Positions 1 to 8,471 of a stretch of DNA of 64,000 nt are shown in pieces. Source of the DNA: Kineosporia mesophila (lineage in GTDB: Bacteria > Actinomycetota > Actinomycetes > Actinomycetales > Kineosporiaceae); contig NZ_JAJOMA010000005.1 of assembly GCF_021129235.1 (NCBI RefSeq), positions 186,001-250,000 on the forward strand, given 5' to 3'. Position 1 is the stretch's first letter. Every line of letters starts with the position of its first letter. A program made the translations under genes and the position numbers. The notes under the pieces were generated by a model. It saw nothing but the letters and a program-made list of their open reading frames with translations. It was not told the origin of the DNA and ran no database searches.

Positions 1-34
1 GCTACTCCTGCTGCCGCGACTTCGCCCCAGCGTC

Positions 35-1342
35 CTACGACCGCGCGGACGGCACTCCCACCAGTGAGTCCTCCAGAGAGCTGTCCGGGCTCACCGTCTC
101 CGCGGGCCGCTCCGAAGCCGGTGCGCCGAAGGTGGCCTCACCCAACGGCCGGTCGTCCCGCAGGCGCTCGTCCCGCTCGTCCTCGCCCGAGTGATCGGGT
201 GTCTGGAGATCGAGGTGGGCAGTCTGCGGATCGGGCAGGTGCGGCTCTTCACGCCGCCGGCGGCGGGCTCCGTCCGGACCGGCTGCCTTCGACGTGACCA
301 CGCCGTCCGCGTAGGTCTGCTCGGCACCACCGATGTTGCGCTGCACCGGCAGCGACTGCGGGTGGTTCTTCTGCAGCCAGGTCAGCAGGGCCTCACGGAT
401 GTCGCACCGCAGGTCCCAGGCGGCCGGGCCGTCGTGGGCGGAGGCCAGTACCCGCACCACCATCGTGGTCTCGGTGGTGTCGGCGACCTGTAGCACCCAG
501 GCCTGGCGGTCCCACAGCGGGTTGGCGTCGATGACGGACTGCGCGTAGTGCCGCAGCTCGGTCAGCGGGGTGGCGTAGTCCAGGTGAAGGATCACCGACC
601 CCAGCACCCGGGCCTCGTTACGGGTCCAGTTCTGGAACGGGTTCGTGGTGAACCAGCTGGTCGGCAGCACCAGGCGACGTTCGTCCCAGAGGTGCACCAC
701 CACGTAGGTGAGGGTGATCTCCTCGATCCAGCCCCACTCGTCCTCGATCACCACCACGTCGTCGATCCGCACGGCGTCGGTGAAGGCCAGCTGGAGCCCG
801 GCGAACATGTTGCCCAGCGTGGTCTGCGCGGCGAGACCGGCCAGGATTCCCGCGATACCGGCCGAGGCCAGCAGCGAGGCCCCGAACGTGCGCATCTGCG
901 GGATCGACATCAGCACGGCGGCGATCCCGACCAGAACCACCACGACCCCGAGCACCCGGCGGACCAGGGTGATCTGGGTCCGCAGCCGGCGGATCCGGCG
1001 GTTGTCGGCCACGTCCATCCGCAGCCGCCAGAAGAGAATCTCCTCACCCACCTGTAGCGACCGGACGATGAGCCAGCAGGCGGCCAGGATCACCGCGATC
1101 CCGGCCGTGCGGGTCCAGCCGGGGTGGATGCCGTTGATGGCCTGCAGGGCGACCTCGACCGCGATCGCCACCACGGCCAGCACGAACGGGTGGCGGCAAA
1201 GCCGGTGGATGGCGATCAGGCCACCGGCGTTCCGCCGACGGCCGATCCGGGCGGCGACCCAGGTGAGACCCCAGGCGATCACACCGGCCGCGACGGCCGC
1301 CACCGCGACCAGGAGCAGTTGGGTCCAGAAATCGAGGTCCAC
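35..1342 (-). CDS. MscS-family mechanosensitive ion channel
   Basis: A 435-residue membrane protein of the small-conductance mechanosensitive channel family, which releases solutes on hypo-osmotic shock. Hydrophobic helices lie near residues 8-30, 50-68, 78-95 and 125-150. The Gly/Ala-rich pore helix follows (GASLLASAGIAGILAGLAAQ, about 153-172), then the beta domain with VVVIEDEWGWIEEI and the FQNWTR motif. The last 95 or so residues are hydrophilic and rich in Arg, Asp and Glu, longer than in the minimal MscS fold and probably a cytoplasmic tail. The ATG start is preceded by a purine-rich GGAGATA stretch. It is transcribed divergently from the photolyase gene. Family is certain; the gating stimulus is not shown by the sequence. 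Confidence 0.93.
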   Translation of the reverse strand: MDLDFWTQLLLVAVAAVAAGVIAWGLTWVAARIGRRRNAGGLIAIHRLCRHPFVLAVVAIAVEVALQAINGIHPGWTRTAGIAVILAACWLIVRSLQVGEEILFWRLRMDVADNRRIRRLRTQITLVRRVLGVVVVLVGIAAVLMSIPQMRTFGASLLASAGIAGILAGLAAQTTLGNMFAGLQLAFTDAVRIDDVVVIEDEWGWIEEITLTYVVVHLWDERRLVLPTSWFTTNPFQNWTRNEARVLGSVILHLDYATPLTELRHYAQSVIDANPLWDRQAWVLQVADTTETTMVVRVLASAHDGPAAWDLRCDIREALLTWLQKNHPQSLPVQRNIGGAEQTYADGVVTSKAAGPDGARRRRREEPHLPDPQTAHLDLQTPDHSGEDERDERLRDDRPLGEATFGAPASERPAETVSPDSSLEDSLVGVPSARS

Positions 1343-1591
1343 GTATCTCCTTCCCGTTTCCGCCCACGGAGAACCGCAGCGGGTCGGGTAGGTGTCAGGT
1401 GCTCGTCAGCCGACCGCCGGCGTCTTCGTCACGGCGGATCCCAGGCTGAACACATCGAACGACGACGGTATCCAGCACTCCCGCACCCTGCTGCTCGACA
1501 TTCACGCACCTCGTCGCCTTTGGGCACAAAATCCCAGGTCGTGCGCCAGTTCTGAGAGGCGAGTCACTCCGGGGAGCGATAGAAAGGCGCC

Positions 1592-2962
1592 GTGAGTGAT
1601 CAGACTGCGCCGTCCATCGTCCTGTTCACCCGGGACCTGCGGGTGCACGACAACCCGGCCCTGCACGCGGCGGCCGGGGACGGCCCCGTGGTGCCGCTCT
1701 TCGTGCTCGACCCCAAGATCCTCGACGGTTCCTACAACCGTCCCAACCGCGGCCGGTTCCTCGCCGAGAGCCTGGCCGACCTGGCCTCCTCGCTGGAGAA
1801 GCGGGGTGCCGGACTGGTGATCCGCCGGGGTGAGGTGGCCTCCGAGGTCGCGAAGGTGGCGAAGTCGGTGAAGGCGCGGGCCGTGCACATGGCCGGCGAC
1901 GCGAGCGCCTTCGCCCATCGCCGCGAGGACGCCCTGCGCGAGGCCCTCGAACCGCTGGACTGCGATCTCCACGTGCACGACGACTCGCTGTTCGTGGTGC
2001 CGCCGGGACAGGTGACGGCGGTCGGCAAGAACCACATGGCCGTGTTCACGCCGTACCACCGCAAGTGGTCGAAGGAGCCGCGGCGCGCTCCCCTGGCTCC
2101 CCCACGCAAGCTGTCGATGCCGGAACTGCCGATGGGAAAGGTGCCCACCTCGTCCTCCATCAGCCAGGGACCGACCGCCCCCTCGCTCGCCCGGGGCGGG
2201 GAGAGCGCGGGCCGGAAACTGTTCTCGGACTGGCTCGACCGGCACGCCGAGGACTACGAGGACGGCCATGACGACCTGGCCGGTGACCGCACCAGTCGCA
2301 TCTCCCCCTACCTGCACTTCGGTTGTCTCTCACCGCTCGAGGTGGTGACGCAGGCCGCGCCCGCCGAGGGCTTCGTGCGGCAGGTGGCCTGGCGCGACTT
2401 CCACCATCAGGTGCTGGCGGCGCACCCGTCGTCGACGCGGCAGGACTTCCGCACCCGGCACGACCGCTGGCGCACGGGGGCGGACGCGCAGCGCGAGTTC
2501 GAGAAGTGGAAGGACGGACGCACGGGGTGGCCTCTGGTGGACGCCGCCATGCGTCAGCTGCTCGACGAGGGGTGGATGCACAACCGGGCCCGCCTGGTGG
2601 TCGGGCACTTCCTCACCAAGACGCTGTACCTGGACTGGCGATGGGGTGCCCAGCACTTCATCGACCACCTGCTCGACGGCGACACCGCGAACAACACCAT
2701 GAACTGGCAGTGGGTGGCCGGCACCGGCACCGACTCCCGGTTCAACCGGGTGCTCGACGTGACCACGCAGGCCCTGCGCTACGACTCCCAGGGCAACTAC
2801 GTGCGGCGGTACGTGCCGGAGCTCTCCGAGGTGGGTGGACCCAAGGTGCACACCCCCTGGAAGCTGCCCGCCGACGTCCGCAAGCATCTCGACTACCCCG
2901 AGCCGATGGTGGACGTGCGGGAGGGCAACGATCGTTTCCTCGCCGCCCGGGGGAAGAAGTAG
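1592..2962 (+). CDS. phr: Deoxyribodipyrimidine photolyase (cryptochrome/photolyase family)
   Basis: A 456-residue FAD enzyme that uses light to split pyrimidine dimers in DNA. The N-terminal Rossmann antenna domain starts with SIVLFTRDLRVHDNPAL. The C-terminal FAD-binding domain carries GRTGWPLVDAAMRQL, the dimer-contacting MHNRARL, and the flavin loop LDGDTANNTMNWQWVAGTGT with N and D in their usual places. Length and motifs fit class I CPD photolyase; a (6-4) enzyme or cryptochrome is less likely given the close motif match. The start is GTG, followed by the acidic-hydrophobic N-terminus usual in the family. It converges on serA across a 48-bp perfect palindrome. Confidence 0.95.
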   Translation: MSDQTAPSIVLFTRDLRVHDNPALHAAAGDGPVVPLFVLDPKILDGSYNRPNRGRFLAESLADLASSLEKRGAGLVIRRGEVASEVAKVAKSVKARAVHMAGDASAFAHRREDALREALEPLDCDLHVHDDSLFVVPPGQVTAVGKNHMAVFTPYHRKWSKEPRRAPLAPPRKLSMPELPMGKVPTSSSISQGPTAPSLARGGESAGRKLFSDWLDRHAEDYEDGHDDLAGDRTSRISPYLHFGCLSPLEVVTQAAPAEGFVRQVAWRDFHHQVLAAHPSSTRQDFRTRHDRWRTGADAQREFEKWKDGRTGWPLVDAAMRQLLDEGWMHNRARLVVGHFLTKTLYLDWRWGAQHFIDHLLDGDTANNTMNWQWVAGTGTDSRFNRVLDVTTQALRYDSQGNYVRRYVPELSEVGGPKVHTPWKLPADVRKHLDYPEPMVDVREGNDRFLAARGKK

Positions 2963-2973
2963 AACCAGCCCTG

Positions 2974-3021
2974 TTCGTGATCATGCTGAGGTTCCCCGGG
3001 GAACCTCAGCATGATCACGAA
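2974..3021. repeat. 48-bp perfect palindrome (GTGATCA element, copy 1)
   Basis: A perfect palindrome with two 24-base arms and no spacer. The left arm begins TTCGTGATCATGCTGAGG and the centre is CCCCGGGG. It fills the gap between the convergent photolyase and serA genes and could act as a terminator in both directions. Its ends (GTGATCATGC and GCATGATCAC) match three other elements in this window, so it is grouped with them as a dispersed family. Confidence 0.85.
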
Positions 3022-3034
3022 CTGAAAGACGGGT

Positions 3035-4279
3035 TCAGCCGAGGCGGAGCTGACGCACCCGGATCGTGTCGGGCAGGCGCCGCAGGGCCTCAACGGCCTG
3101 CTCGGTGGGCTCGGCGCCGATGTCGGTGATCACGTAGCCGATGTCACCGCGGGTGCCCAGGGCCTGGCCGTCGATGTTGACCTTCTCCTCGGCCAGCACG
3201 CCGTTGATCGCGGCCAGCACGCCCGGGGTGTTGCGGTGGATGTGCACCAGGCGCGTGGCCTCGTGCTCCGGGGTGGCCAGCGGCGGGAAGTTGATGCTCA
3301 GGGCCGTGCTGCCGTGAATGGTGTAGTCACGCAGCTTGCCCGCGACGAACCGGCCGATGTCCTGCTGCGCCTCTTCGGTGGAGCCACCGATGTGCGGCGT
3401 GAGGATCACGTTCGGCATGCCCTGCAACGGGGAGACGAACTTGTCGCCGCGGCCCTTGGGCTCTTCGGGGAACACGTCGATCGCGGCACCGGACAGCTGG
3501 CCCGACTCCAGGCGGCGGCGCAGCGCCTCCTGGTCGACCACGAAGCCACGGCTCAGGTTCAGGAAGATCGCGCCGGGCTTCATCAGGGCGAACTGCTCGT
3601 CACCGAAGAAGTCGGCGTTGCCCTTGCGGCCGTCGACGTGCAGCGTGACCACGTCGACCTTGGCCAGCAGCTCTTCGAGGGTGTGGATCTGCCGGGCGTT
3701 GCCCAGCGGCAGGCGGTCGGCGGTGTCGTAGAACAGCACCTCCATACCTAGGTTCTCGGCGAGCACGGAGAGCTGGGTGCCGATGTTGCCGTAACCGACG
3801 ATGCCGAGCTTGCGGCCCCGCACCTCGTGCAGACCGGTGGCGCTCTTGTCCCAGACGCCCGCGTGCATGCCGCGGTCTTTCTCGGTCAGGCGCCGCGTCA
3901 TCGCGATGATCTCGGCCAGAGCCAGCTCGACCACGCTGCGGGTGTTGGAGAACGGCGCGTTGAACACGGCCACGCCCCGGCCCTGGGCCGCCGCCACGTC
4001 GATCTGGTTGGTGCCGATGCAGAACGCGCCGATCGCGAGCAGGTCGGGAAGCTCCGCCAGCACCCGGTCGGTGACATTGGTCTTGGAGCGGATGCCGAGC
4101 AGGTGCACGCCCGCTGCCTGCTCGATCAGCTCGTCCGCGTCCAGCGCCCGATCGATCGAGACCACCTCGGCGCCGACCGCTTCGAAGGACGCGACGGCGT
4201 CCGGGTGGATGTTCTCCAGCAGCAGGACCTTGACGCCGGCGGCGGGAAGCTTCTTGTTGCTCACTGCAGTCACACTCAC
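3035..4279 (-). CDS. serA: D-3-phosphoglycerate dehydrogenase
   Basis: A 414-residue NAD-dependent dehydrogenase for the first step of serine synthesis (3-phosphoglycerate to 3-phosphohydroxypyruvate). The nucleotide-binding motif is GIVGYGNIGTQ. Substrate and catalytic residues lie in NLSRG (Arg), the PEEP region (Glu) and TPHIGGSTEEAQ (His). The last 75 residues form an ACT domain (HIHRNTPGVLAAINGVLAEE), the usual serine-sensing regulatory module. The size matches the shorter E. coli-type SerA and not the 530-residue mycobacterial type with an extra intervening domain. The ATG start lies in GTGTGACTGCAG context; a second in-frame start a few codons downstream cannot be excluded. Confidence 0.95.
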   Translation of the reverse strand: MSVTAVSNKKLPAAGVKVLLLENIHPDAVASFEAVGAEVVSIDRALDADELIEQAAGVHLLGIRSKTNVTDRVLAELPDLLAIGAFCIGTNQIDVAAAQGRGVAVFNAPFSNTRSVVELALAEIIAMTRRLTEKDRGMHAGVWDKSATGLHEVRGRKLGIVGYGNIGTQLSVLAENLGMEVLFYDTADRLPLGNARQIHTLEELLAKVDVVTLHVDGRKGNADFFGDEQFALMKPGAIFLNLSRGFVVDQEALRRRLESGQLSGAAIDVFPEEPKGRGDKFVSPLQGMPNVILTPHIGGSTEEAQQDIGRFVAGKLRDYTIHGSTALSINFPPLATPEHEATRLVHIHRNTPGVLAAINGVLAEEKVNIDGQALGTRGDIGYVITDIGAEPTEQAVEALRRLPDTIRVRQLRLG

Positions 4280-4511
4280 AAGCTGTAGGTCGGCACGATG
4301 TGGGCTCTGAGCCGGCGGCTCATGCTTCCGGCGTGTTACGTGAGATCTAGAACTCTACCCCGCGGCGATTCCGTCCCACCTCTGAGTAAATCGCCGCTTC
4401 CGAGGTGTGAAGGCGCTGTGAGCCACCCGTAATCCCTGAAGAATCACCTTGCCCCGACGACTGCATCGGTACGCACCGAGACTCGGTCGTCGCGAAGGGA
4501 GCTGCACCGCC

Positions 4512-5096
4512 ATGTCCATCAGCTCGATCAGTAGTTCCTCCTCGACCCGGGCCGCCCAGTTGCTGGTGAGCCAGCGCAGCGCCTCGAACCAGAGCGGCGG
4601 TGCGCTCGGCGTGGCCGCCCAGGCCCTGGGCCTGAGCACCAGCGACCTGTCCGGTCAGTTGCAGGAGGGCAAGACCCTCGCCGACGTCGCGAAGACCCAG
4701 GGCGTCTCCCGCGACGATCTCGCCGCGGCCCTGAAGGCCGGGCTGCCCTCCGACGCGGCCTCGCGGTCGGACGCCGACAGCATCGTCGACTCGATCATCG
4801 ACAAGGTCGGCGGAATCAGTGGCCCCAGCGGCGGCAGCGCCCCTCAGGGACCCCCGCCCCCTCCGCCGCCGACCTCCTCCAACAGCACGACCGGTCTGCT
4901 CAGTGGCACCCTGACCAGTGATCAGCAGAGCACCCTGGACACCCTGAGCTCGCTGCTGGACACCGACTCCGACTCGCTGCTCAGCAGCCTCCAGAGTGGC
5001 ACCAGCCTCTCCGACCTGATCAGCAACGCCGGTATCAACACTTCAACCCTGGCCTCGGTGCTGCAGGACGGCCTGCTGTTCGACACCCGGGCCTGA
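4512..5096 (+). CDS. Ser-rich protein with two related helical modules, function unknown
   Basis: I do not recognise this 194-residue protein. The ATG was chosen because GAAGGGAGCTGC lies just upstream; an earlier in-frame start exists at 4449. After a Ser-rich segment it has a module with the pattern LGLSTSDLSGQLQEGKTLAD followed by VAKTQGVSRDDLAAALKAGL. A Gly/Pro linker containing PPPPPPP follows, then a second module of the same shape (LLSSLQSGTSLSDLISNAGI plus STLASVLQDGL). The modules look like an internal duplication of a small helical domain. There is no clear signal peptide or membrane segment, so export is undecided. It converges on the lipoprotein gene across a palindromic element. 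Confidence 0.75.
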   Translation: MSISSISSSSSTRAAQLLVSQRSASNQSGGALGVAAQALGLSTSDLSGQLQEGKTLADVAKTQGVSRDDLAAALKAGLPSDAASRSDADSIVDSIIDKVGGISGPSGGSAPQGPPPPPPPTSSNSTTGLLSGTLTSDQQSTLDTLSSLLDTDSDSLLSSLQSGTSLSDLISNAGINTSTLASVLQDGLLFDTRA

Positions 5097-5116
5097 ACAC
5101 CCCCACAAAAATTGCC

Positions 5117-5197
5117 GTGATCATGCAAAACCTCCCCGGCGTTCTAGAACTCTGACTCCGAGAGCTCTGGAACGCCGGGAAGGTTTTGCCTGATCAC
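5117..5197. repeat. 81-bp inverted repeat (GTGATCA element, copy 2)
   Basis: A long imperfect hairpin between two convergent genes. The left arm reads GTGATCATGCAAAACCT, then CCCCGGCGTTCTAGAACTCT; the right arm mirrors it (AGAGCTCTGGAACGCCGGG, AAGGTTTTGCCTGATCAC) with few mismatches. The core CCCCGGCGTTCT-GAACTCT is shared nearly base for base with the element at 62286. Its position suggests service as a bidirectional terminator; the shared sequence suggests dispersal of a common element. Confidence 0.85.
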
Positions 5198-5217
5198 CCA
5201 AGGGTCTGGAGCGGAGT

Positions 5218-5682
5218 TCAGCTCGCGGAGGCGGTCGCCGCCGGGGCTGCGGTGGAGAGCTCGATACCGCAGGCCTTGAGCGCGGCCTGGGCGTCCGCGT
5301 CCTGCAGGATCTCGCCCATGCCGCCACCCATACCGCCGCCACCCCCGCCCGGGCCGCCGCTCGCACCGGCGCTGGGCATGTCGGTCGGGCGGCCGGACGA
5401 GCCCGCGCTGGGCAGGTCCGTCGGCCGGTCGGTCGGCATGGCGCCGGGCGTGCCGTTCTGCGTGCCGCCCGGGGTCGGCAGGTCGATGCCGGCCGCCGTC
5501 AGGCACTCCTGAATCTGCTGGAACTGGCCGTTGTTCCCACCACCTCCGCCGGGTCCGGCGGCCGTCGTGGACGCCGCGGCCGAGGTGGAACCCGACGACG
5601 AGCCTCCCCCGCAGGCGGCCAGTGTCAGCGCGATCATCGGGGCGATTGCCACCGCGGTCAGGGTTCTGCGGTTGCGAACCAT
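5218..5682 (-). CDS. Gly-rich lipoprotein of the MacAB-like cassette
   Basis: A 154-residue predicted lipoprotein. The start is the ATG preceded by GGAGCACTACTG. The signal peptide MVRNRRTLTAVAIAPMIALT is followed by the lipobox LAAC, so Cys24 would be lipidated. The mature part has Gly/Ser/Ala-rich runs, a repeated PTDRPTDLPSAG / RPTDMPSAG segment, and two short Cys-containing stretches of like shape (QECLTAAGIDLP and ALKACGIELS). These suggest a duplicated small helical unit held by the poly-Gly region. It is the last gene of a same-strand run with the efflux adaptor, ATPase and permease. Its role in that run is unknown. Confidence 0.82.
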   Translation of the reverse strand: MVRNRRTLTAVAIAPMIALTLAACGGGSSSGSTSAAASTTAAGPGGGGGNNGQFQQIQECLTAAGIDLPTPGGTQNGTPGAMPTDRPTDLPSAGSSGRPTDMPSAGASGGPGGGGGGMGGGMGEILQDADAQAALKACGIELSTAAPAATASAS

Positions 5683-5722
5683 CAGTAGTGCTCCTTCTTC
5701 TGTCATCCGAGAACGAAAACTT

Positions 5723-6373
5723 TTATGACGCTGAGATACTCGTCGCTGTGACGACACCGTCGCCCGCCTTCGTACCCACCACCGACACCGAGACGCCCTT
5801 GACCAGGCCGGAGAGCGCCGTGGCGGACGAGTCGGTGACCGTGGTTCCCTGGGGCACCTTCACGGTCACGGCCGTACCCGAGAAGTTCTTCACGATGAGC
5901 GTGCGGCCCGACACCTTGGTCACGGTGCCCACGACCACCGGACTGGTGGACGCCTGGTTACCCGAGGCGCCCGCCGAACCACCGGCGGAACCGCTCTGGC
6001 CACCGAAACCGCCGCCACCGTAACCACCCCCACCACCGGGCAGTGCGCCGGACTGGCCGTAGCCGCCCCGCGACTGGCCACCACCCATCGCCGACATCCC
6101 ACCGCCGGGCGCCCCGCCCGAGGAGTTGCCGAACTGCTTCTGCACCGCCACGCCGCCGATGAAGGCCAGGCCCGCGAGCACGGCGGCCATCAGGGCGATC
6201 GTCACCTTTCCCATCCGGCGGTTGCTCTCGGCCAGCAGGTCCAGGTCGTCGTCGGCCGGCTGGATCGGGGCCTGGTCCCCGTTCCGGCCCTGCGGAACCG
6301 GTTCGTACGAGGGAACTCCGGGCTGCAGAGCGGTCCGGTCGATCCCGGTGGGTGACGTCGAATCAGCGGTCAC
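5723..6373 (-). CDS. Membrane-anchored DUF5666-like protein with Gly-rich linker
   Basis: A 216-residue protein with one transmembrane helix (VTIALMAAVLAGLAFIGGVA), a long Gly/Ser/Gln linker and a C-terminal small beta domain. That domain (VVVGTVTKVSGRTLIVKNFS ... VPQGTTVTD ... GVSVSVVGT) resembles DUF5666/OB-like folds. The GTG at 6373 has AGGAG nine bases upstream. A GTG at 6430, overlapping the permease stop as GTGA, is the alternative and would imply translational coupling. It belongs to the MacAB-like run and probably sits on the outer face of the membrane. Substrate or partner is unknown. Confidence 0.8.
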   Translation of the reverse strand: MTADSTSPTGIDRTALQPGVPSYEPVPQGRNGDQAPIQPADDDLDLLAESNRRMGKVTIALMAAVLAGLAFIGGVAVQKQFGNSSGGAPGGGMSAMGGGQSRGGYGQSGALPGGGGGYGGGGFGGQSGSAGGSAGASGNQASTSPVVVGTVTKVSGRTLIVKNFSGTAVTVKVPQGTTVTDSSATALSGLVKGVSVSVVGTKAGDGVVTATSISAS

Positions 6374-6426
6374 AGCGGTCTGCTCCTGTTGGGCTCGGCC
6401 GATCCCGCGGACCGGCTGGTGGCGGT

Positions 6427-7713
6427 TCACTCGTATCGGAGGGCGTCGATCGGGCGCAGCGACGCCGCCCTGTTCGCCGGGTAGAGGCCGAAGAACAGCC
6501 CGATGAGCACGGAGACACCGAACGACAGCACGACCGAGTACGGCTCGATCACCGGCTTCACGCCGACGATCGTGAACTGGCTGCCGACGACCCCGATCAG
6601 CACGCCCATCAGACCGCCGAAGACCGACAGCAGCACGGCCTCGACCAGGAACTGACTGACGATGTCGAACTTCTGCGCCCCGATGGCCTTGCGGATACCG
6701 ATCTCCCGGGTCCGCTCGGTCACCGTGACCAGCATGATGTTCATGACGCCGATCCCGCCGACCAGCAACGAGATCGCGGCCACCGCGGCGAGCAGCACGG
6801 TCAGGGTGTCGGTGGTGCTGGTCGCCGCCTCGAGGAAGCTCGAGGCGTTCGAGACGCTGAAATCGGCGTCGTCCGAAGTGGTCTTGTGCCGGGAGTTGAG
6901 GATGTCCTCGACCTCCGACTGCGCCACCTCCACCGTCTCGGCCGAGGTGGCCTGCACGGTGATCGAGTCCACCGAGCCGTAACCGGTCAGGGTGTCCTGC
7001 ACCGCCGTGAGCGGTGCGATCACCACGTCGTCCTGGTCGGTGTTGCCGCTGGTGCCCTTCTCGGCCAGGATCCCGACCACGCTGAACTCGACCCCGTTGA
7101 ACTGCACGGTCCGGTCGAGCACGCCGCTGCCGTCACCGCCGGCCAGGTCCTCGGCCACGCTGACCCCGACCAGGGCCACCCGCTTGCGGTCGGTGTAGTC
7201 GGAGTCGGTGAACGCCGATCCCTTCGACACCGTCCAGTCGCTGATGGCCAGGTAGCTCGGGGTGGTCCCGGTGAAAGTGGTGACGTCGTGGCTGGCACCG
7301 GTGTAGGTGGCCGTCACCGAGCTGGCCGCGACGGTCGGGGCGACCGCCTTCACATCGGGCGCCAGCTCGTCGTCGAGCAGCGAACCGGCGTCGTCCTCGG
7401 TCAGTTCCGCGATCCGGGTCTGGGTGCCGGAGTCGACCGAACTGCCACCGCCGCCACCACCGCCGGGGAAACCACCGCCTCCGCCGCCACCTCGTCCACC
7501 CGTGCCGCCCTGACTGCTCGAGACCGTCAGGGTGTTGCTGCCCAGGGACGAGATCTGGTCGGCCACCGCGGCGCTGGACCCGGTACCCACCGAGACCAGG
7601 ATGATCACCGAGGCGACCCCGATGAGGATGCCGAGAGTGGTCAGTGCGGAACGCATCTTGTTGCCCAGCACACCGCGGACGGCGAACCGTGCGGCCTCGG
7701 CGAACCGGCTCAT
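6427..7713 (-). CDS. MacB-like ABC transporter permease
   Basis: A 428-residue permease of the MacB/FtsX type. It has an N-terminal helix (MRSALTTLGILIGVASVIIL), a large external domain of about 220 residues containing a poly-Gly insert, then three helices ending with LLVGGIGVMNIMLVTVTERT and REIGIRKAIGA, the cytoplasmic coupling motif typical of MacB permeases. The C-terminal half closes with ANRAASLRPIDALRYE, also characteristic. Its start overlaps the ATPase gene by four bases, so the two are translated together. With the adaptor at 8468 it should form a mechanotransmission efflux complex; no outer-membrane partner is expected in this cell type. Confidence 0.92.
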   Translation of the reverse strand: MSRFAEAARFAVRGVLGNKMRSALTTLGILIGVASVIILVSVGTGSSAAVADQISSLGSNTLTVSSSQGGTGGRGGGGGGGFPGGGGGGGSSVDSGTQTRIAELTEDDAGSLLDDELAPDVKAVAPTVAASSVTATYTGASHDVTTFTGTTPSYLAISDWTVSKGSAFTDSDYTDRKRVALVGVSVAEDLAGGDGSGVLDRTVQFNGVEFSVVGILAEKGTSGNTDQDDVVIAPLTAVQDTLTGYGSVDSITVQATSAETVEVAQSEVEDILNSRHKTTSDDADFSVSNASSFLEAATSTTDTLTVLLAAVAAISLLVGGIGVMNIMLVTVTERTREIGIRKAIGAQKFDIVSQFLVEAVLLSVFGGLMGVLIGVVGSQFTIVGVKPVIEPYSVVLSFGVSVLIGLFFGLYPANRAASLRPIDALRYE

Positions 7714-8471
7714 CGGGAGACCCCCGGAGGTGGGTCGGTGATGCCCGCGACCCTCTCGTCCATCACGATCTGCCCGTCCCGCAACCGGATCACGCGCTTG
7801 GCCCGGGCGGCCACCTCGTCCTCGTGGGTGATCACGCAGAGGGTGCGCCCGGCCCTGCTGAGATCGTCGAACAGGTCGAGAATGTCGGCCGTGCTACGAC
7901 TGTCGAGCGCGCCGGTGGGCTCGTCGGCGAGCAGCAGCACCGGGTTGGTCACGAGGGCCCGGGCCACCGCCACCCGCTGCTGCTGACCACCGGAGAGCTG
8001 GGAGGGGATGTGATCCAGCCGGTCTCCCAGACCGACCCGTTCCAGGGCCGCCCGGGCGCGCAAGCGGCGCTCGGCGGCCTTCACCCCGCCGTAGGCCATC
8101 GGCAGTTCGACATTGGCCGTCGCCGAGGTCCGGGCGATCAGGTTGAACGACTGGAAGATGAAGCCGATCTTGCGGTTACGCACCAGGGCCTGGCTGCGCT
8201 CGTTGAGCCGCCGGGTGTCGACGCCGTCGAGCAGGTATCGGCCCTGGGTGGGGATGTCCAGGCAGCCGATGATGTTCATCAGCGTGGACTTTCCCGAGCC
8301 GGAGGCTCCCATGATCGCCACGTAGTCACCGGTCTGGACCACCAGGTCGACCCCGGCCAGGGCGTGCACCTCGGTGTCGCCCAGGCCGTAGGTCTTACGC
8401 AGCGAACGCACCTCGATGACCGGACGGCTCGCGGTCTTTGAAGCCACCGGCGGAGGTACCGTCTCGGTCAC
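7710..8471 (-). CDS. MacB-like ABC transporter ATP-binding protein
   Basis: A 253-residue ATPase subunit. It has Walker A GASGSGKST, signature LSGGQQQRVAVARAL, Walker B LLLADEPTGALD and the switch His in CVITHEDEVA. It belongs to the LolD/MacB subfamily, which powers FtsX-type permeases. Both ends overlap neighbours by four bases (adaptor upstream, permease downstream), which is strong evidence for one operon. Substrate is not determined by sequence; peptide, antibiotic or lipoprotein export are all known in the subfamily. Confidence 0.94.
   Translation of the reverse strand: MTETVPPPVASKTASRPVIEVRSLRKTYGLGDTEVHALAGVDLVVQTGDYVAIMGASGSGKSTLMNIIGCLDIPTQGRYLLDGVDTRRLNERSQALVRNRKIGFIFQSFNLIARTSATANVELPMAYGGVKAAERRLRARAALERVGLGDRLDHIPSQLSGGQQQRVAVARALVTNPVLLLADEPTGALDSRSTADILDLFDDLSRAGRTLCVITHEDEVAARAKRVIRLRDGQIVMDERVAGITDPPPGVSR

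Noticed and set aside
6352-7986. Long plus-strand frame opposite the MacB-like permease and ATPase
   Set aside because: It spans two well-identified genes and has no recognisable motif.
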